A stretch of 64,000 bases of DNA from Wenzhouxiangella sp. XN24 (GTDB taxonomy: Bacteria > Pseudomonadota > Gammaproteobacteria > Steroidobacterales > XN24). This document shows positions 44,965 to 53,854 of this stretch, piece after piece (positions within the stretch are counted from its first letter, which is position 1; the number at the start of each line of letters is the position of its first letter). The stretch covers positions 248,001 to 312,000 of the forward strand of contig NZ_JAAMFG010000028.1 in assembly GCF_011064545.1 (NCBI RefSeq), written 5' to 3'. The translations under genes were made by a program, and so were the position numbers. Below the pieces are notes generated by a model, which did not search any database, was not told the origin of the DNA, and saw only the letters and a program-made list of their open reading frames with translations.

Positions 44965-46482
44965 ATGGCCCGCGTCCATGAAGTACTGATCATCGGCAGC
45001 GGTTTCGGCGGCAGCATCGCCGCTGCCCGCCTCGCCGAGGCCGGCGTGGACGTCGCCATCCTCGAGCGCGGCCCGTGGCGCGATACGCTGCCGGTCCAGT
45101 CCATGGGCATCCCGAACCGGATCCGCTACCCCGCCGGCCTGCAGCTCGCGACCCGCGGCTTCAAGCGCATCAATGGCAGGCTGCTGCCGCGCGGGGGGCT
45201 GACCCTCTCGCGTTACGGGCTGTTCGAATCGTTCTCCGCGGGCGACGTCTCGGTGCTCTGCGCCTCGGGCGTCGGCGGCGGGAGCCACGTCTATACCGCG
45301 CTGAACGACCGCCCGCGCGTGTCCGGCTACTGGGACGGGCATCACCCGGACGTGTCGAACGACGTGCTGGAGCCGCATTACGAGCGCGTCATGGCCGAAA
45401 TGGGCGGCCGACCCCCACGCCTGGAAGACGCGATCCCCAACCTGACGGCGTCGCGCTACCGCGGCCACGACTGGCTGCAGGGCGGCGACGGTGGACGACA
45501 GCCGGCCCACGCCGTGCAGTATCCCGAGATCCCCGGCACCAGCCGCGAAATCGACTGGGGTGAAGGCATCCGGCGTCGCGAGGCCGACTGGAAGGACGGC
45601 GGACTGCTGGGGTCGCGCTTCGGCACCAAGACCACGCTCGACTTCGCCTTCCTCGCTCCGGCGATGCGCCGCGGCCTGCGCGTGCTGGACCTTCACGAGG
45701 CGATTTCCGTGCATCGCTGCCGCCAGACCAACCTGGCGCGCTATTCCGTGCAGGCAAAAAACCTGTACACGGGCCAGGTCGAGGCTTTCTACGCCGACCA
45801 CGTGATGCTCGCGGCCGGCACCATGAACACCCTGCGCCTGTTGCTGGTGAGCCGCGACGAAGCGCGCGGCCTCGACGGGCTGCCGGCGCTGGGCCGCCGC
45901 TTCGGCACCAACGGCGATCACCTGGCGTGGTGGGGCATGGACGACGCGGAAGCCGATTTCAGCCGCGGGCTGCCCTGCCACGGCCCGGTGGCCTTGCGTC
46001 ACGGTGGACGTGAGGACGACCCCTTCATGGTCGAGGTGGGGCTGATCGGCGTCGACGCGTTCCCGATGCCGGACCGGTTGCGGCGCCGGTTGCGGCGCGG
46101 CGTGATGCTGGTAGCCATGGGCGCGGATCTCGCCGACGGCCGGGTGTCGCTGCGGCGTGGCCGGCTGCATGTCCGCTACACGCGCGATGCGCAGCCGGTC
46201 TATGCACGCACGGAGGCGCTGTTTCGCGAGATCGCTGCGCAATCCGGCAAGCCGGTTCGCATGCGGCGCCGCCCGTTCACCGTGCACCCGCTTGGTGGTG
46301 CGGTGCTCGGCCCGAGCGATGCGGAGAGCGTCGTGGACGGCCGCGGCGAGGTGCACGGCTACCCGGGCCTGTTCATCGTGGACGCGGCTGCCCTGCCGGC
46401 AGCACCCGGCGGACCGCCCTCGATGACCATCGCCGCCTGGTCCAGCTTCGTGGCGAGCCGTTTCCTGGAGGACCGCACGTGA
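44965..46482 (+). CDS. GMC-type FAD oxidoreductase (cholesterol oxidase-like)
   Basis: 505 aa from MARVHEVLIIGSGFGG, with GAGGAGG four bases upstream. FAD-binding GSGFGGS at 11-17 and the ribose-binding Glu in ILERG at 34. GVGGGSHVYTALNDRP is the second FAD contact typical of the GMC/cholesterol-oxidase branch; the C-terminal HPLGGAVLG and VDAAALPAAPGGPPSMTIAA complete the fold. Oxidises an alcohol on an unknown, possibly steroid or terpenoid, substrate. Its stop overlaps the next gene by 4 nt. Confidence 0.88.
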   Translation: MARVHEVLIIGSGFGGSIAAARLAEAGVDVAILERGPWRDTLPVQSMGIPNRIRYPAGLQLATRGFKRINGRLLPRGGLTLSRYGLFESFSAGDVSVLCASGVGGGSHVYTALNDRPRVSGYWDGHHPDVSNDVLEPHYERVMAEMGGRPPRLEDAIPNLTASRYRGHDWLQGGDGGRQPAHAVQYPEIPGTSREIDWGEGIRRREADWKDGGLLGSRFGTKTTLDFAFLAPAMRRGLRVLDLHEAISVHRCRQTNLARYSVQAKNLYTGQVEAFYADHVMLAAGTMNTLRLLLVSRDEARGLDGLPALGRRFGTNGDHLAWWGMDDAEADFSRGLPCHGPVALRHGGREDDPFMVEVGLIGVDAFPMPDRLRRRLRRGVMLVAMGADLADGRVSLRRGRLHVRYTRDAQPVYARTEALFREIAAQSGKPVRMRRRPFTVHPLGGAVLGPSDAESVVDGRGEVHGYPGLFIVDAAALPAAPGGPPSMTIAAWSSFVASRFLEDRT

Positions 46483-46754
46483 ACCAACCCGGCGAAATCC
46501 ACCGCCAGCGGCTCCCCCGGCGCCTGTTGCTGCTCGACGCGATCGGCGCGCTGCTGCTGGCGGGCGGAGTCCTCGAACTGCTGCAGACGGGCCCGAGGCT
46601 GATCCCGGAACCGCTGCGTCTCCCCGGGGTGGCGATCGGGCTCGTGGTGCTCGGCGGGGTCATGATGCTGGCGGTCCCGCTGTGGCTGTTGCGGCGCCAC
46701 CGCCGTCCGAGAGGGCAAAGACATGGCGTGGGCGGCAAGGGGTTCGGACAATGA
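46479..46754 (+). CDS. Small two-helix membrane protein
   Basis: 91 aa, GTG start in a 4-nt overlap with the GMC gene. Helices at about 17-35 and 50-72, then a very basic tail (LLRRHRRPRGQRHG). No family recognised. Its stop overlaps the start of the PhzF-like gene by 4 nt, so it belongs to the same operon; it could tether the oxidoreductase. Confidence 0.65.
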   Translation: MNQPGEIHRQRLPRRLLLLDAIGALLLAGGVLELLQTGPRLIPEPLRLPGVAIGLVVLGGVMMLAVPLWLLRRHRRPRGQRHGVGGKGFGQ

Positions 46755-47656
46755 GCCGCAACCGGCGACGCTACCGCATTCTCGACGTGTTTACGGACAC
46801 GCCCTACGGGGGTAACCCGCTGGCCCTGGTGATGGAAGCCGACGGATTGAGCGGCGCACAGATGCAGCTGATCGCGCGCGAATTCGCCTTGTCGGAGACG
46901 GTGTTCATCCTCCCGCCGCGCCACCGCGGCCACACCCATCGCTTGCGCATTTTCACGCCGACCCAGGAGTTGCCTTTCGCTGGCCATCCCACCATCGGCG
47001 CAGCGCTGACGCTTGCAGAGGAAGGCTGGACGGACACGGAGTTCGTCTTCGAGCAGGGCGTAGGCCCGGTGAGTGTCAGCCTGCGCCAGAGCAAGCACCT
47101 GCAGACCGCATGGCTGCACGCGCCCAATCCCCCCGAGGTCGGCCCGCCCGCGCCGCCGACGGACGCGCTCGCGACCGTGATATCGCTGCATCCCCGCGAT
47201 ATCCTCGCCGGCGACTGGGGACCCGGCATGGTCTCCGCGGGCGTGCCTTATCTCGTCGTCCCGGTGCGCGATATGGATGCCCTGGGGCGTGCGGAGCTCG
47301 ACCTGCAGCGCTGGCGGGAAATCGTCAAGGATCTCTGGGCGCCCAACGTTTACCTCGTTGCCCCGGTGGACGGCCCTGGCCAGACGCATTACCGCGCGCG
47401 GATGTTCGGGCCCGCGATCGGCATCGCCGAGGATTCCGCCACGGGATCCGCCGCCACCGCGTTTCCGGCCTGGCTCGTGCCGCGCCTCGGCCTCACGGCC
47501 GGCGTGCTGACGGTGACCATCTCACAGGGTTTCGAGATGAACCGGCCCAGCCGGCTGATGATCGAGGTCGAACTCTCCGCCGGGCTCATCACGACGGTCC
47601 GGGTCGGCGGCACGGCCGTGTCGATCGCGGCAGGGACGCTGCAGGCGCCCGGCTGA
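46751..47656 (+). CDS. PhzF-family isomerase/epimerase-like protein
   Basis: 301 aa. The PhzF fold is recognised by FTDTPYGGNPLALV (14-27), LSETVFILPP with the catalytic-type Glu49, RIFTPTQELPFAGHP and the second-half EDSATGSAATAF. PhzF itself isomerises a phenazine precursor; most relatives have unknown substrates. No phenazine genes are nearby, so the operon with the GMC oxidoreductase probably serves another small-molecule conversion. Confidence 0.88.
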   Translation: MSRNRRRYRILDVFTDTPYGGNPLALVMEADGLSGAQMQLIAREFALSETVFILPPRHRGHTHRLRIFTPTQELPFAGHPTIGAALTLAEEGWTDTEFVFEQGVGPVSVSLRQSKHLQTAWLHAPNPPEVGPPAPPTDALATVISLHPRDILAGDWGPGMVSAGVPYLVVPVRDMDALGRAELDLQRWREIVKDLWAPNVYLVAPVDGPGQTHYRARMFGPAIGIAEDSATGSAATAFPAWLVPRLGLTAGVLTVTISQGFEMNRPSRLMIEVELSAGLITTVRVGGTAVSIAAGTLQAPG

Positions 47657-47766
47657 GACTTCGATCCCGTTCGATTCCAGGGCGGTTTCCGGCGTATCGC
47701 GGAATTGTCATCTTGGTTCGGCAGACTCATGCGGAAGTAAAACCGCAATGAGTCGAGCCTGACCCG

Positions 47767-49932
47767 ATGACGACCCCCACGCAGCCTGATCGCTTTCGCC
47801 CGGCCGACGCCGGCAACGACGAACCGGAAACGAATCTCACCGCCCACACCACTTTCAGCGCGGTCGTGGCACGGCGCTATTCGCGTCGTGACGTCCTGCA
47901 AGGCGGGCTTTCGGCCGCGCTGGCCGCGCTGTTCGCCGCACCCGTCCTCGGGGCGTTCGCCCGCGCGGGTGAGACCCCGGGAGCCGCCCTGCGTGGCGCG
48001 CCATCCGCGAAACCGGGCTTCGAGGCGATCCCCATCTATCGCGGCGATGCCGTGAGCATCGCGCGCGGTTATACCGCTACGCCGTTCCTGGTCGCCGGCG
48101 AACCGATCATCGGCGACCAGGTCGGTGAGGCGAGGGCCAATTCAGTCGCCGCGTTCGAGGATTGCTCGGGCGCGGACATGGAAAAGCGCATCGGCTCACA
48201 TCACGACGGGATGCACTTCTTCCCCGCTTCCGAGGCACCGAACCACCGCGGCGTGTTGTGCCTGAATCACGAGTACATCGATCCCTACAAGCTCTTTCCC
48301 CGGGGCGCCTGGGTTGCCGAGGGCCCGCGCCCGGGAGAGCAGATCCGCAAGGGCATCGCCGCCCACGGCGTCTCGGTAGTCGCCATCGAGCGGGGTGCGG
48401 AAAACAGGGGCTGGCGCATCGTGAAAAGCCACCTGAACCGCCGCATCACGCCGGAGACGCCCGTCGTGTTCGCGGGGCCCGCACGGGGCTCCACGCTGTT
48501 GCGGACGAAATACAGCCCGGATGGCACGCGCACGCGCGGCACTTTGAACAACTGCGCGAACGGCCACACGCCATGGAACACCTACCTCACCTGCGAGGAG
48601 AACTGGGCGAGTTACTTTGCCGCGGGGAAGGAATCGTCGCGGCGCGAACTGCGCCGCTATGCGGTGGGTGAGAACAGCGACCGCTACGGCTGGGACCGAC
48701 CGGCCATCCGGCCGGACGGTCGCTACGATGAACCCACCGCCAGCGAGACGAACCCCGATCCCTATCGACGCTTCGCCTGCGGCGAGGACCTCGGCGCGGA
48801 TGCGAGCGAGGATTATCGCAACGAGCCCAATTGCCAGGGGTGGGTGGTCGAGATCGATCCCTTCGATCCCCATTCGATCCCGGTGAAACGCACCGCGCTG
48901 GGCCGCTTCGCGCACGAGGGCTGCACCGCCGCGCCCGCACGCGAGGGCGAGCCGCTGGTGTTCTACTCGGGCGACGACGCCATGAACCAGTACATGTTCA
49001 AATTCGTCACGCGCGAACGCTATGCGCCGGCCACCGCGGGTGGGCACATGCTGGATTCGGGCACCCTGTACGCGGCCCGCTTCGACGCCGACGGCCATGG
49101 CGCCTGGCTGGCGCTCGACCTCGCCGACCCGGTGTTCCTGGAAGCCGTCGCCCGGGCGAGAAAAGACCCGCGCAGCGTCTGGCCGGGCGGGCACTACGAC
49201 GATTTCGCGGGGTTCAGCGACCAGGCCGACGTGCTGGTGAACGCCCGCCTCGCCGCCGACGTGGCCGGCGCCACGCCGATGGACCGGCCGGAGTGGTGCG
49301 CGATCCATCCGCAGACCGGCGAGGTCTATCTTTCGTTGACGAACAACGACAACCGCGGCGCCGCCGACCCCTCGGCTGAAGAGCCGCGGCCCGTGCCGCC
49401 CGACGCTGCCAACCCCCGCGTTGCCAGTGAATTCGGCCATATCATCCGCTGGCGCGAGCAGGATGGCCGGCATGCCGCCACCCGCTTCAGCTGGGAGATC
49501 TTCGTGCTCTGCGGCCCGCCGGACGACAGCCGCACGCTCGCAGGCGAACCGCTGGACGCGGACAACATGCATGCCAGCCCCGACGGCCTGCGCATCGACG
49601 CCCGCGGCCTGCTGTGGATCCAGACGGACATGGGCGACACGCAGCAGGCGAAAGAACACGCGCGTTTCGGCAACAACCAGCTGCTCGCCGCCGATCCGGA
49701 CAGCGGCGAAATCCGCCGCTTTCTGCAGGGCTGTCGCGGCCAGGAGATCACCGGCATCACGGCCACGCCCGACGAGCGCACGCTGTTCATCAACCTGCAG
49801 CATCCGGGCGAAGGCTCGGAAGCCGAGCCGATCCTCGCCTCGACGTACCCCGACGGTCCGCGGTCGCGCGGGCGGGGACGTTCCTGCATGCTCGTAATCA
49901 ACAAGGACGACGGCGGCGTCATCGGGACCTGA
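47767..49932 (+). CDS. PhoX-like phosphatase (DUF839), Tat-exported
   Basis: 721 aa. A Tat signal is placed well inside the N-terminus (SRRDVLQGG at 39-47, hydrophobic stretch to about 65), as usual for PhoX. Core motifs include LCLNHEY, TYLTCEENWASYF, FAHEG, VFYSGDD and MDRPEWCAIHP, which in PhoX supply Fe/Ca ligands. PhoX enzymes release phosphate from organic esters outside the cytoplasm. The gene stands alone, 110 bases after the PhzF-like gene. Confidence 0.88.
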   Translation: MTTPTQPDRFRPADAGNDEPETNLTAHTTFSAVVARRYSRRDVLQGGLSAALAALFAAPVLGAFARAGETPGAALRGAPSAKPGFEAIPIYRGDAVSIARGYTATPFLVAGEPIIGDQVGEARANSVAAFEDCSGADMEKRIGSHHDGMHFFPASEAPNHRGVLCLNHEYIDPYKLFPRGAWVAEGPRPGEQIRKGIAAHGVSVVAIERGAENRGWRIVKSHLNRRITPETPVVFAGPARGSTLLRTKYSPDGTRTRGTLNNCANGHTPWNTYLTCEENWASYFAAGKESSRRELRRYAVGENSDRYGWDRPAIRPDGRYDEPTASETNPDPYRRFACGEDLGADASEDYRNEPNCQGWVVEIDPFDPHSIPVKRTALGRFAHEGCTAAPAREGEPLVFYSGDDAMNQYMFKFVTRERYAPATAGGHMLDSGTLYAARFDADGHGAWLALDLADPVFLEAVARARKDPRSVWPGGHYDDFAGFSDQADVLVNARLAADVAGATPMDRPEWCAIHPQTGEVYLSLTNNDNRGAADPSAEEPRPVPPDAANPRVASEFGHIIRWREQDGRHAATRFSWEIFVLCGPPDDSRTLAGEPLDADNMHASPDGLRIDARGLLWIQTDMGDTQQAKEHARFGNNQLLAADPDSGEIRRFLQGCRGQEITGITATPDERTLFINLQHPGEGSEAEPILASTYPDGPRSRGRGRSCMLVINKDDGGVIGT

Positions 49933-50056
49933 GCGAGTTCAGCCCGGTTCAATCCCGATTCGCGCGGCACGAGAGTGGAGGCGCGATCGGCGCACCTTGC
50001 TCCCGCGCCGACGAGGGTGGAATAATCCCGCGCAACAAGGACCGGGGACGCCGCAA

Positions 50057-50680
50057 GTGACACACCATCGATTTTTCCTGGCGGCCGCGCTCGGGCTGTT
50101 GCTCATGCTGCTGTCCGGTTGCGCCCAGAACCCGCGCATCGCCGCGACCTGGCATGGGGATCGCGTGAGCGAACCCGTCGACGGGATCCTGGTCGTCGGG
50201 GTCGGCAACGACCTCACCTATCGGCGCATGTTCGAAGACCTCATCGTGCGCGAGCTTGCTGCCGGTGGTAACACGGCATGGGCCAGCAGCCGTCGCATCG
50301 ACTCCGCGACACCGCTGCGCCGGGAAAGTGTCGAACAGGCGGTGCGGGACACGGGCGCCGGGCTGGTCGTCGTCACACGCCTCTCCAATCAGCAGACCGA
50401 ATTCGTCGAATCGCGCGAGGAAGGCGGCGTCAAGGCGCGTCGTCGCCATGACACGCCGCTCGACTTTTTCCGCTACGACTACACGCTGGTCGAGCCCGCC
50501 GACTATCTCGTCGCCCGGAGCGCGGTGAACCTCGCCACCGACGTGTATCGCGTCGAGACGGGCACACTCGCCTACAGTCTCGACACATCCATTCCGCCGC
50601 GCGATACCCGCATCGAAATCATCGATGAAGCGGCCCTCGCCATCGCCGCACGACTGCGCAGGGACGGGCTGGTCCGCTGA
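50057..50680 (+). CDS. Lipoprotein of unknown function
   Basis: 207 aa, GTG start (MTHHRFFLAAALG). Lipobox LLSGC with C22; the following Ala-Gln gives no inner-membrane retention signal, so an outer-membrane lipoprotein is likely. A globular domain follows (ILVVGVGNDLTYRRMFEDLI, ESVEQAVRDTGAGLVVVTRL, VYRVETGTLAYSL) resembling small TolB-like or DUF4136-type lipoproteins, but the family is not certain. Confidence 0.75.
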   Translation: MTHHRFFLAAALGLLLMLLSGCAQNPRIAATWHGDRVSEPVDGILVVGVGNDLTYRRMFEDLIVRELAAGGNTAWASSRRIDSATPLRRESVEQAVRDTGAGLVVVTRLSNQQTEFVESREEGGVKARRRHDTPLDFFRYDYTLVEPADYLVARSAVNLATDVYRVETGTLAYSLDTSIPPRDTRIEIIDEAALAIAARLRRDGLVR

Positions 50681-50699
50681 ACAGGCACGGGCACCGCTG

Positions 50700-51644
50700 A
50701 TGTCGCTCGACCCCATCGTCCTGTTCTTCATCCTCGGTCTCGCCGCGGGACTGATGCGCTCGGAGCTGCGCCTGCCGGGCGCGATCTACGAGTTCCTCAG
50801 CGTCATCCTGCTGCTGGCCATCGGCCTCAAGGGTGGCGTCGAGCTGGCCCAGCAGTCGCTCGGCACCCTGTTGCCCCAGATGGTGGCCGTCGTGCTGATG
50901 GGTTTTCTCCTCCCCGTGGTCGCCTACCCGGTATTGCGCATGCTCGGGCGCCTCAAGCGGGCGGATGCCGCCTCCATTGCCGCGCACTACGGCTCGGTCA
51001 GCGTCGGCACCTACGCCGTGGCCGTGGCCTGGCTGGCATCGCGCGAGATCAGTTTTGAAGCTTACATGCCGCTGCTGCTCGTCCTCCTGGAGATGCCGGC
51101 GATCCTCATCGGCATCATGCTGGCGCGCGGCGTCTCCGCCGACACGAACTGGAAACAGCTTGGTCACGAGGTCTTCCTCGGCAAGAGCATCGTACTGCTG
51201 CTGGGCGGGCTGCTGATCGGCTGGGCGGCGGGACCGGAGGCCCTGGAACCCGTCGGCGGCCTGTTCTTCGACCTGTTCCACGGCGTGCTGGCGCTGTTCC
51301 TGCTGGAGATGGGACTCGTCGCCGCCAGCCAGGTGGGGAGCCTGCGCCGCCACGGTATTTTCCTGCTGGCTTTCGGCATCGCCTTTCCGCTGTTCGCCGC
51401 CGTGGTGGGCGGCGTGCTCGGCTTGCAGATCGGGCTGTCGATCGGCGGGACGATGCTGCTCGCCACGCTCGCCGCGAGCGCGTCGTACATCGCCGTGCCG
51501 GCGGCCATGCGCCTGGCGGTGCCGGAGGCCAACCCGACCCTGTCGCTGACCGCCTCCCTGGGCGTCACCTTCCCCTTCAATATTCTCGTCGGCATCCCGC
51601 TGTACCAGAAACTCGCGGTATTGCTGCACGGTTCCGGAGGCTGA
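50700..51644 (+). CDS. sbtA: SbtA-like sodium-dependent bicarbonate transporter
   Basis: 314 aa, about ten membrane helices in two inverted halves (LGLAAGLMRSELRLPGAIYE; IGLKGG; AHYGSVSVGTYAVA; LATLAASASYIAVPAAMRLA). These match SbtA (DUF897), known in cyanobacteria as a high-affinity Na+/HCO3- symporter and found also in many heterotrophs. The next gene, one base away, encodes its PII-like partner, which strengthens the call. Confidence 0.9.
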   Translation: MSLDPIVLFFILGLAAGLMRSELRLPGAIYEFLSVILLLAIGLKGGVELAQQSLGTLLPQMVAVVLMGFLLPVVAYPVLRMLGRLKRADAASIAAHYGSVSVGTYAVAVAWLASREISFEAYMPLLLVLLEMPAILIGIMLARGVSADTNWKQLGHEVFLGKSIVLLLGGLLIGWAAGPEALEPVGGLFFDLFHGVLALFLLEMGLVAASQVGSLRRHGIFLLAFGIAFPLFAAVVGGVLGLQIGLSIGGTMLLATLAASASYIAVPAAMRLAVPEANPTLSLTASLGVTFPFNILVGIPLYQKLAVLLHGSGG

Positions 51645-51645
51645 A

Positions 51646-51948
51646 ATGCACGCAGATCCGCGCAAGCTGGTGACCATCATCACGGAAGCGGCCATCGAGC
51701 GCCGCCTGCTCGAGGACCTGAAACGCCTCGGCGCGCACGGCTACACGGTCAGCGATGCGCGCGGCGAAGGCACACGCGGGATCCGCAGCGCCGGCTGGGA
51801 AGGCAGCAGCAACATCCGCATCGAGGTGGTGTGCGACGAAGCCACGGCCGAGGCGATGGGCCGCCATCTCAAGGCGCACTACTACGCGCATTACGCGATG
51901 ATCATGTACTTCAGCGACGTCGGCGTGTTGCGGCCCGAGAAGTTCTGA
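51646..51948 (+). CDS. sbtB: SbtB-like PII-family regulator
   Basis: 100 aa, ferredoxin-like PII fold: KLVTIITEAAIERRLLEDLK at 8-27, GYTVSDARGEGTRG as the start of the T-loop, then IRIEVVCDEATAEAMGRHLK. SbtB binds AMP, cAMP or ADP/ATP and plugs SbtA; the trimer sits on the membrane. Ends three bases before the stop of the convergent SGNH gene. Confidence 0.9.
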   Translation: MHADPRKLVTIITEAAIERRLLEDLKRLGAHGYTVSDARGEGTRGIRSAGWEGSSNIRIEVVCDEATAEAMGRHLKAHYYAHYAMIMYFSDVGVLRPEKF

Positions 51949-51951
51949 ACC

Positions 51952-52659
51952 TTAACCGAACTGCGCACGGATCACCGCGGCAACCTCGCGGCCCCACGCG
52001 GCGTAGGCCTTCGGGCCGGGATGAAAGCCATCGCTGGCCATGTAGGCGATGTCCTCCGGCAAGTGGGGCGTGACGAGACGGCACGCCGGATCGCCGGACG
52101 CCACGGTCTCGAGCAGGGCGGTGAACGCCATGGCCCGCTCGCCGAGACACCAGCGCAGCGGCTGTGGCAGCGCAGGGAACAGGTGCATGGGCGGGAGCCC
52201 GGTCAAGACGACAAGCCGCACGCCGAAACGGAATTTCAACAGTTCGACAAGGCTCTTTTGTCGGGCGACGAACTCGTGCGAGCGCGTCCCGCCGGTCACG
52301 TCGTTCACGCCCAGTGACAGCACGGCGACGTCGTAGCCTGCCGCATCTGCGGATTCCAGGCGACGCAGCAGGTCGGCCGTCCTGGAGCCCGTTTTCGCAT
52401 CGATCCGCCAGTGAACGGTGAACTCGTCCTTGAGCGCCTTCAGCAGGGAACCCGACAACCCTTCGTCCTGGCTCGCGGCGCCGACGCCCGCCGCGGCCGA
52501 GTCGCCGGCGATCAGCATCCTGAGTGGCGGTCCGTTGCCAATCGTCCCGGCCCGCGGACCCGGCGCCTCCGGAAGCCGAGGCGTGACGCGCCGCACTTCG
52601 CGGCCCTGGTAGAACAGCCAGGGGAACAGGGCCGCCGCGACAACTCGATAATCCAGCAC
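51952..52659 (-). CDS. SGNH/GDSL-type esterase, membrane-anchored
   Basis: 235 aa. Block I MLIAGDSAAAGVG with nucleophile S54, block III LGVNDV with N119, block V ASDGFHP with D210 and H213. An N-terminal hydrophobic segment (5-18) may anchor it. The family hydrolyses acyl esters of lipids, sugars or lipoproteins. Divergent from the ATP-grasp gene with a 135-base spacer. Confidence 0.87.
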   Translation of the reverse strand: MLDYRVVAAALFPWLFYQGREVRRVTPRLPEAPGPRAGTIGNGPPLRMLIAGDSAAAGVGAASQDEGLSGSLLKALKDEFTVHWRIDAKTGSRTADLLRRLESADAAGYDVAVLSLGVNDVTGGTRSHEFVARQKSLVELLKFRFGVRLVVLTGLPPMHLFPALPQPLRWCLGERAMAFTALLETVASGDPACRLVTPHLPEDIAYMASDGFHPGPKAYAAWGREVAAVIRAQFG

Positions 52660-52794
52660 AGTTCGACACCAGCTAAAGAAAATTCCTGTCGAAAGTCTAG
52701 GCTGCCTGCGGAGAAAAAGTCAGCCCGTTGCACCCGGATCGACGTGGCTCGCCCCGGGCGGTCATACTCCGCTCGCCTAACCGAGGAGTCCACG

Positions 52795-53808
52795 ATGCCG
52801 CTGCACAGCCGATTCGAGCGCCTGGCGAAGCCGGCGGTCTATGTCATTCACGAGAACGACGAGTGGGTGGAACCGTTGCGCGTCGCGTTCCGCCAGCGCG
52901 ACATTCCCTTCGCCGAGTGGTTCGTGGACGGGGGCACCATCGAGCTGGCCGACATACCGCCGCACGGCGTGTTCTACAACCGCATGAGCGCCTCGTCCCA
53001 CACCCGCGCGCACCGCTACGCCGTCGAACTGACGGCGCCGCTGCTCGGCTGGCTGCACGCTCACGGGCGCCGCGTGGTGAACGGCCGGCGCGCACTGCAG
53101 CTGGAGGTCTCGAAGTTCGAGCAGTACCTCGCCCTGCAGGCCGTCGGCGTGCCGACCCCGCGCACCTTCGCGGCCAACGGCCGGGCGGAGGTCCTCGCGG
53201 CCGCCCGCGCGCTCGACTCCACGCCGTTCATCGTCAAGCCCAACCGCGGCGGCAAGGGCCTGGGCGTGCGGTTGTTCCACTCGCTCGAGGAACTCGAGGA
53301 CGCGCCGGACGCCGACGCCGTCGCGTCACTGGACGGCATCGAACTCGTGCAGGAATACGTCCGGCCGGCCCGCGATTCGATCAGCCGCATGGAATTCATC
53401 GGCGGCCGCTTCTATTACCAGGTCGACGTGGATACCACCGGCGGATTCGAGCTGTGTCCCGCCGACCACTGCGATATCGGCGACCGCTTCTGCCCGGCGG
53501 GCGAAACACCGCCGCAGGGCGACGCGGCTCCGGCGAGTGTCGCGGCGAAACCCAAGTTCGTGCTGTCGTCCGACGCGCCGGACGCAGGTCTCGTGGCGCG
53601 GCTGGAGCGTTTCTTCCGGGAGAACGACGCCGAGATCGCAGCGGCCGAATATGTCGAGAACAAGCAGGGCGAGCGCTTCGTCTACGACATCAACATGAAC
53701 ACCAACTACAACCGCCAGGCCGAGCTGGACGCCGGCGGAGGACGGCTCGGCATGGAACGGGTCGCGGAATTCCTCGGCGCCGAGCTGGCGCGTTCGCAAG
53801 CGGCCTGA
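52795..53808 (+). CDS. RimK-like ATP-grasp ligase
   Basis: 337 aa, ribosome site GAGGAG. ATP-grasp core: FEQYLALQAVGVPTPRTF, then PFIVKPNRGGKGLGV (K148 on the ATP-binding loop) and the Mg-binding end YDINMNTNYN. The N-terminal third (YVIHENDEWVEPLRVAF, YNRMSASSHTR) resembles RimK/glutamate-ligase relatives. Likely joins an amino acid to a peptide or cofactor carboxylate; the substrate is unknown. Confidence 0.83.
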   Translation: MPLHSRFERLAKPAVYVIHENDEWVEPLRVAFRQRDIPFAEWFVDGGTIELADIPPHGVFYNRMSASSHTRAHRYAVELTAPLLGWLHAHGRRVVNGRRALQLEVSKFEQYLALQAVGVPTPRTFAANGRAEVLAAARALDSTPFIVKPNRGGKGLGVRLFHSLEELEDAPDADAVASLDGIELVQEYVRPARDSISRMEFIGGRFYYQVDVDTTGGFELCPADHCDIGDRFCPAGETPPQGDAAPASVAAKPKFVLSSDAPDAGLVARLERFFRENDAEIAAAEYVENKQGERFVYDINMNTNYNRQAELDAGGGRLGMERVAEFLGAELARSQAA

Positions 53809-53854
53809 AGCCCCCCGGTCCGGGGAACCGCTCATGCCGCGCGGCCAGGCCGAC

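Noticed and set aside
48196-49803. Long minus-strand frame inside the PhoX-like gene
   Set aside because: The plus strand has a complete Tat signal and PhoX motifs; the reverse frame has no domain.
53813-53826. CCCCGG/CCGGGG palindrome after the ATP-grasp gene as a terminator
   Set aside because: The loop would be a single base and no T-run follows.
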